In this document: positions 59,753-64,000 of the stretch, piece by piece | Layout of the letters: the number at the start of each line of letters is the position of its first letter | How positions within the stretch are numbered: position 1 is the stretch's first letter | NCBI GenBank assembly: GCA_035511515.1 | Contig: DATKFG010000074.1 | Coordinates: forward strand, 1-64,000 | DNA length: 64,000 nt | Reading direction: 5' to 3' | Source: VBCK01 sp035511515 | Lineage (GTDB): Bacteria > Pseudomonadota > Gammaproteobacteria > Burkholderiales > Burkholderiaceae_F | Program-made: the position numbers and the translations under genes | The notes under the pieces: generated by a model | Seen by the model: the letters and a program-made list of their open reading frames with translations, nothing else | Databases searched by the model: none | What the model was told of the DNA's origin: nothing

Positions 59753-60628
59753 ATGAGCACCGTTAGCCCGCGGACCCTGACCCAGATCATCGAGTCGGTG
59801 CCAACTTCCGACGGAGCCGGCGTCAAACTGCGCCGCAGTGTCGGCAGCCAGCGCGGCTTGTACGTGGACCCGTTCCTGATGCTGGATGAGTTTTTTTCGG
59901 ACAACCCGGACGACTACATAGCCGGCTTTCCTGCGCACCCGCACCGCGGCTTCGAGACCGTCACGTACATGCTCGACGGTCACCTGCGCCACGAGGACCA
60001 CCTCGGAAACCGCGGCGACCTCGGTCCCGGAGGCGTGCAATGGATGACCGCGGCGCGCGGCATCATTCACTCCGAGATGCCACAGCAAACGGAAGGCCGG
60101 ATGCGCGGCTTCCAGCTGTGGATCAATCTGCCGTCGCAGGAAAAGATGAAGCCGGCCAGCTATCGCGACATTCCCGCGCCAGAGATCCCCGGCGTGCAGC
60201 TGGCCGGCGGCGGCCTGGTCAAGGTCATCGCCGGCGCATTCGGAAATGCGCGCGGGCCGATCAACGGCGACGGCACCAAGCCGTCGACCGATCCACTCTT
60301 GCTGGACGTGCGACTGCCAGCCGGGGCCGAATTCAGCGCGCCCGTGACGCCGGGGCACAGCGCCTTCCTGTACCCGTACGAAGGCAGCGCCAAGGTCGGG
60401 CCAGTGGGGAAGGAGAAAGTCTTGTCCCACGGCGCCGCGGGCGTGCTGTCGGACGGCAACGAGGTACGGGTCAATGCCGGCGCCGAAGGCGTGCGCTTCT
60501 TACTGGTGGCGGCCAAGCCGCTGCGCGAACCCGTGGTGCAGTACGGCCCGTTCGTGATGAACACGCGCGAAGAAATCGAGCAGGCGCTGGCCGACTACCG
60601 CGAAGGGCGCCTCGCCGCAGCCGCTTGA
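59753..60628 (+). CDS. Pirin-family protein (second copy)
   Basis: The product has 291 residues, a bicupin of the pirin type. Metal ligands are HPHRGFETVTYMLDG (two His) and MTAARGIIHSEMPQ (His and Glu). Other landmarks are GLYVDPFLMLDEFFSDNPDDYIAGF and RGFQLWINLP, and the C-terminal VQYGPFVMNTREEIEQALADYREGRL is the standard pirin ending. ATG 59753 has AAGGAG 6 bp upstream. It closes the azoR-doxX-pirin unit. It belongs to the long C-terminal subgroup and is only distantly related to the pirin at 13395. Confidence 0.93.
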   Translation: MSTVSPRTLTQIIESVPTSDGAGVKLRRSVGSQRGLYVDPFLMLDEFFSDNPDDYIAGFPAHPHRGFETVTYMLDGHLRHEDHLGNRGDLGPGGVQWMTAARGIIHSEMPQQTEGRMRGFQLWINLPSQEKMKPASYRDIPAPEIPGVQLAGGGLVKVIAGAFGNARGPINGDGTKPSTDPLLLDVRLPAGAEFSAPVTPGHSAFLYPYEGSAKVGPVGKEKVLSHGAAGVLSDGNEVRVNAGAEGVRFLLVAAKPLREPVVQYGPFVMNTREEIEQALADYREGRLAAAA

Positions 60629-60649
60629 TCCCTCGGCTGCGAGGAACCT

Positions 60650-61951
60650 GTGAACAGCTCGCCCCCACCCCGAGGCGGCGGGTTGGGGGGCACCGGACAG
60701 CCGCTCGCGGGGCTGTGCGCGTGTGTCATTTGCGGCGTGCTCGCGGCAGCTTGTGCCGATCTTCCGCGCAAGCAGGCGCCGCTTGCACCGTATACGGACG
60801 CGGCGCCACCCGGATTTCCGAGCACCGTCCGGTGGGTCGGAGAGCCGACTCGACGCGAATTCGAGCGTCAGTGGATGCCTCTGCGCGAGCATATCGAGAA
60901 GTCCGCCCGAGGCGGCCCGATCGACTTTCTAGCCCTGTCCGGAGGCGGCGTCGGGGGAGCCTTCGGAGCCGGCATCCTGGTCGGTTGGACTCGCCTGGGC
61001 ACACGCCCGCAATTCCACATTGTCACGGGCGTCAGCACGGGTGCGCTGATCGCTCCACTGGCGTTTCTCGGTCCAGGCTGGGATCGACAGTTGACGGACG
61101 CGTTCTCAGGGACGGCCAGCGCCGGGCTTCTGCGGTCTCAATGGCTGGGTGCATTGTTCGGCGCGAGCCTGTTCCAGGGCAGACCGCTCAGAGAACTGGT
61201 CAATCGATTTGTCACCGATGAGCTGTTGCGGGCGGTTGCAGCGGAGACCGAAAAAGGGCGCCTGTTACTGGTGGCGACGACCGACCTGGACCGCAAGCAG
61301 GTCGTCATCTGGAACATGGGCGTCATCGCGGCGCACGGTGGCGAAGACGCACGGAAGCTGTTTTGCGACGTGTTGATCGCCTCGGCCAGCATCCCCGGAG
61401 TCTTTCCCCCCGTGCTGATCCGCGTCGAAGTGGGGGGCAACAGCTTCGATGAGATGCACGTCGACGGCTCGACCACCACGCCATTGCTGGTCGCAACGGA
61501 GATCGTCGCCGTTGTGCCTGACGAACTGGAGCCGCTGCACGGTGGGAATATGTACGTCGTGGTCGACGGCAAGTTGCGCACCGTAGAGCAGACCACGCCC
61601 GTCAACACCCTGTCGATCTTGAAACGCAGCATCGGAGCGGCGCTGGAAAGCAACGCCCGAGCCGAGGTGGAACTGGCCTACTCGTTTGCGCAGCGGCACC
61701 GGATGAAGCTCAAGATGACCGAGATTCCCAACAACTACCCGGTCCATGGGCCTCTGGATCTCGAGCCATCCACCATGAAGGCGCTGTTCGACTATGGCGT
61801 ACGCTGCATCATCGACGATCAGTTGTGGGCCGATCCGCTCGACGTGCTCGATGACGTGGCCCGGCCGAGTGCAGCCTCACCGGACAGCGCGCCTCAGTGC
61901 CCCGCCCTCAATGCATCCGATCCCAGGGACCAACGAGGGCAGAGTCGCTAG
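60650..61951 (+). CDS. Patatin-like lipoprotein phospholipase, paralogue 2
   Basis: The product has 433 residues from GTG 60650, preceded by GAGGAACCT. A Gly/Pro-rich N terminus leads to a lipoprotein signal ending CGVLAAAC (Cys35). The patatin core has LALSGGGVGGAFGAGILVGW, the elbow TGVSTGALIAP (Ser129) and Asp272 in MHVDGSTTTPLL. It shares with the protein at 35431-36711 the conserved block LVATTDLDRKQVVIWNMGVIAAHGGEDARKLFCDVLIASASIPGVF. The two are paralogues in different neighbourhoods. Envelope location and phospholipid or ester hydrolysis are inferred. It lies 21 bp after the pirin gene, so transcription may extend from it. Confidence 0.88.
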   Translation: MNSSPPPRGGGLGGTGQPLAGLCACVICGVLAAACADLPRKQAPLAPYTDAAPPGFPSTVRWVGEPTRREFERQWMPLREHIEKSARGGPIDFLALSGGGVGGAFGAGILVGWTRLGTRPQFHIVTGVSTGALIAPLAFLGPGWDRQLTDAFSGTASAGLLRSQWLGALFGASLFQGRPLRELVNRFVTDELLRAVAAETEKGRLLLVATTDLDRKQVVIWNMGVIAAHGGEDARKLFCDVLIASASIPGVFPPVLIRVEVGGNSFDEMHVDGSTTTPLLVATEIVAVVPDELEPLHGGNMYVVVDGKLRTVEQTTPVNTLSILKRSIGAALESNARAEVELAYSFAQRHRMKLKMTEIPNNYPVHGPLDLEPSTMKALFDYGVRCIIDDQLWADPLDVLDDVARPSAASPDSAPQCPALNASDPRDQRGQSR

Positions 61952-62065
61952 AGGTGGTGCGCCGCATCAAATCGATACCGACAATCCCGTGGGATGATTT
62001 GTGGTGCGAGTGACTGTATCGGGCGGCACAGACCCGTAGTCTCGGCGCAAGGCAAGGAGAGTCTG

Positions 62066-64000
62066 GTGGCACAGGAGGGCATGGCGCCGCAGACCGCCGA
62101 CACTTTTCCGCGGCTGCTGCTTTGGCACGAGCGCACACGGCCGAACCATCCGGCGTTGCGCGAAAAGGATCTGGGGATCTGGCAGACCTGGACCTGGGCG
62201 GACCTCGCAGCAGAAGTGCGTGTACTCGCCGCGGCGCTGCACCAGCTGGGGCTGGCGCGCGGCGGCCACGTGGCGGTCATCGGCGAGAACCGGCCTCGCC
62301 TGTATGCCGCCATGCTCGCGACCCAGTCCCTCGGCGCGATCCCGGTGCCGATGTACCAGGACGCGATCGCCGCGCAGATGGTCTACGTGTTCGAGGACGC
62401 ACAGATCGAGCACGCGGTCGTCGAGGATCAGGAGCAGGTCGACAAGATGCTCGAAGTGCGCGACCAGTACCCGGCGCTGGCCCACATTGTCTACGACGAT
62501 GCGCGCGGTTTGCGCGATTACTCCCAGTCCGGCCTGGTGTCATACGACGAATTGCGGTTGCGCGGCGCGCAGTTCGCGAACCGCCACCCGGGATTGTTCG
62601 ACGAACAGGTGGCTCGGGCTTCGACCAGCGACACCGCCACGCTGTTCTACACGTCCGGGACCACCGGGCGACCCAAGGGCGTGGTCCAGACGCACGCGGC
62701 GCTGATCGACCGCGCGCGCGCTGCGACCGTTTTTGACGGCCTGGGGCCCAACGAGGACGTGCTCGCCTATCTGCCGCTCGCCTGGATCGGTCAGAACATC
62801 TTTTCCTATGCGCAGGCGCTGTTTGCCGGCTACACCGTCAACTGCCCCGAATCACCCTCGACCGTGACCAACGACATGCGCGAGATCGGCCCGACCTACT
62901 ATTTCGCGCCACCGCGGGTGTTCGAGGGGCTTCTGACCCAGGTGATGATCCGGATGGAGGACGCCGGGCGAATCAAACGGACGCTGTTCCGCCATTTCAT
63001 GGAGGTCGGCCGCCGCGTCGGGGGCCGGATTCTCGACCGCCAGCCGGTCGGTGCCGCCATGCGGCTGTGGTACGCGCTGGGCGACCTGCTGCTGTATGCG
63101 CCGCTGCGCAATCAGCTCGGCCTGAGCCGGGTCAAGGTGGCCTATACGGCCGGCGAGGCGATTGGTCCGGATCTGTTCGCTTTCTACCGCTGCCTCGGAG
63201 TCAATCTGAAACAATTGTATGGATCAACGGAGACGGCGGTCTTCGTTTGCATGCAGCCCGACGGCGAGGCACGTGCCGACACGGTCGGCCCCCCACTGGC
63301 GGGAGTCGAACTGCGCATCTCTGACAGCGGCGAGGTGCTGGTACGCAGCCCGGGGCTGCTGAAGGAATACCATCGCAATCCGGAGGCGAGCGCCGCGGTG
63401 CGCGACTCCGACGGGTGGTTCCACACTGGCGATGCCGGGCTGCTCGACAGCGACGGACACCTGCGGATCATCGACCGCGCCGCCGATGTCGGCCGCCTGC
63501 ACGACGGTACTCTGTTCGCTCCCAAGTACATCGAGAACAAATTGAAGTTCTTCCCCCAGATCAAGGAGGCGGTGGCGTTCGGTGACGGCCGCCGGCAGGT
63601 GTGCGTGTTCGTCAACATCGACTCGGAGGCGGTTGGCGACTGGGCCGAGCGCCGCGGGCTGGCATATGCCGGCTACGCCGATCTGGCCGGCAAGACCGAG
63701 GTGCTGGACCTGGTGGGCGGCTGTGTCGACAAGGTCAATGCGGACCTGGTCACCGATCCGCTGCTGGCGAATTCGCAGATCCACCGCTTTCTGGTGCTGC
63801 ACAAGGAGCTCGATCCCGACGATGAAGAACTGACCCGGACGAGAAAAGTGCGCAGGCGCTTCATCGCGCGCAAATATGAGTCCCTGGTCGATGCGTTGTA
63901 CGCGGGGCGCGAGTCGCAGTACATCGAGACCGAGGTGCGCTTCGAGGATGGCCGCGTCGGCAAGGTAGCCGCAACGTTGCAGCTGCGCACAGCCAAGACC
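62066..64000 (+). CDS. Long-chain acyl-CoA ligase (FadD15-like), 3' end outside window
   Basis: The frame is open from GTG 62066 (AAGGAG 7 bp upstream) to the window end, at least 645 codons; ATG 62081 is possible. The AMP-binding signature LFYTSGTTGRPKGVV and the adenylation motifs VNLKQLYGSTE and GWFHTGDAGLLDSDGHLRIIDR are present, with KYIENKLKFFPQI at the C-terminal hinge. The large insertion-rich N-terminal half fits the ACSL/FadD15 group that sits beside branched-chain-amino-acid-type ABC transporter genes. It would activate a fatty or aromatic acid to its CoA thioester using ATP. The remaining 3' end and neighbours are not visible. Confidence 0.9.
   Translation, partial: MAQEGMAPQTADTFPRLLLWHERTRPNHPALREKDLGIWQTWTWADLAAEVRVLAAALHQLGLARGGHVAVIGENRPRLYAAMLATQSLGAIPVPMYQDAIAAQMVYVFEDAQIEHAVVEDQEQVDKMLEVRDQYPALAHIVYDDARGLRDYSQSGLVSYDELRLRGAQFANRHPGLFDEQVARASTSDTATLFYTSGTTGRPKGVVQTHAALIDRARAATVFDGLGPNEDVLAYLPLAWIGQNIFSYAQALFAGYTVNCPESPSTVTNDMREIGPTYYFAPPRVFEGLLTQVMIRMEDAGRIKRTLFRHFMEVGRRVGGRILDRQPVGAAMRLWYALGDLLLYAPLRNQLGLSRVKVAYTAGEAIGPDLFAFYRCLGVNLKQLYGSTETAVFVCMQPDGEARADTVGPPLAGVELRISDSGEVLVRSPGLLKEYHRNPEASAAVRDSDGWFHTGDAGLLDSDGHLRIIDRAADVGRLHDGTLFAPKYIENKLKFFPQIKEAVAFGDGRRQVCVFVNIDSEAVGDWAERRGLAYAGYADLAGKTEVLDLVGGCVDKVNADLVTDPLLANSQIHRFLVLHKELDPDDEELTRTRKVRRRFIARKYESLVDALYAGRESQYIETEVRFEDGRVGKVAATLQLRTAKT

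Noticed and set aside
1..64000. CRISPR array, tRNA, rRNA, insertion sequence or phage genes
   Set aside because: No regularly spaced direct repeats, tRNA cloverleaf, rRNA core sequence, transposase or integrase was seen. Repeats found are isolated or inside coding repeats.

Overview
The window is a strongly G+C-rich stretch (about two thirds G+C by eye) of a Gram-negative, respiratory proteobacterial chromosome. Trimeric porins of the Burkholderia/Neisseria type, a TonB receptor, Pal, a NodT-type efflux channel, ModE with TOBE domains, PQQ and molybdopterin dehydrogenases with multihaem cytochrome c, and pirin and dodecin genes together point to Betaproteobacteria (Burkholderiales-like). A gammaproteobacterium such as a Nevskiales or Xanthomonadales relative cannot be excluded. 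No rRNA, tRNA, CRISPR array, transposase or phage gene was seen, so this looks like ordinary chromosome rich in regulators and envelope genes. Both ends cut genes: a porin at the left and an acyl-CoA ligase at the right.

Layout. 1-8.3 kb: two paralogous porins flank modE-modA (no modBC), an AraC regulator, a Ca2+/H+ antiporter, two VOC proteins and an AraC-GyrI regulator. 8.4-17 kb: a DUF2630 gene coupled to a three-domain cNMP/thioredoxin-reductase-like protein, a secreted hydrolase, a 2OG-Fe oxygenase, NIPSNAP, ArsR-pirin, dodecin, a PLP ammonia-lyase and a thiolase. 17-21.7 kb: on the minus strand, a secreted protein, an ECF sigma factor, its membrane partner and a TonB receptor. 21.8-24.5 kb: an MBL hydrolase, a secreted protein and a ferritin-like protein. 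24.7-29.5 kb: a MarR-EmrA-EmrB-NodT efflux operon with a perfect palindromic operator. 29.5-36.7 kb: an overlapping envelope chain (PBP, patatin, a PerM remnant, a small protein), then Pal and a lipoprotein patatin. 36.8-43.9 kb: an aldo/keto reductase, small secreted proteins and a response-regulator/hybrid-kinase cluster. 44-55.9 kb: IorA-IorB-cytochrome c, a PQQ dehydrogenase, a soluble sensor kinase/NarL regulator pair, a cysteine hydrolase and an AraC regulator. 55.9-58.6 kb: a patch of different character with a seven-repeat HAF protein and A+T-rich gene borders. 57.5-60.6 kb: a LysR/azoreductase/DoxX/pirin module. 60.6-64 kb: a second lipoprotein patatin and a long-chain acyl-CoA ligase.

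How the parts may work together. ModE/ModA handle molybdate, which the IorAB enzyme needs. IorAB plus its cytochrome and the PQQ-cytochrome dehydrogenase form a set of periplasmic oxidation systems, probably controlled by the adjacent kinase/regulator pair. Five copies of a 15-bp motif close to GGTSACANNYGTGAC lie in intergenic DNA next to the ferritin-like gene, the PBP operon, the OmpR-type regulator and a small secreted-protein pair. They suggest an undescribed local regulon, and this is the main novel observation here. Functional names are family assignments read from motifs by eye; no database search was run.
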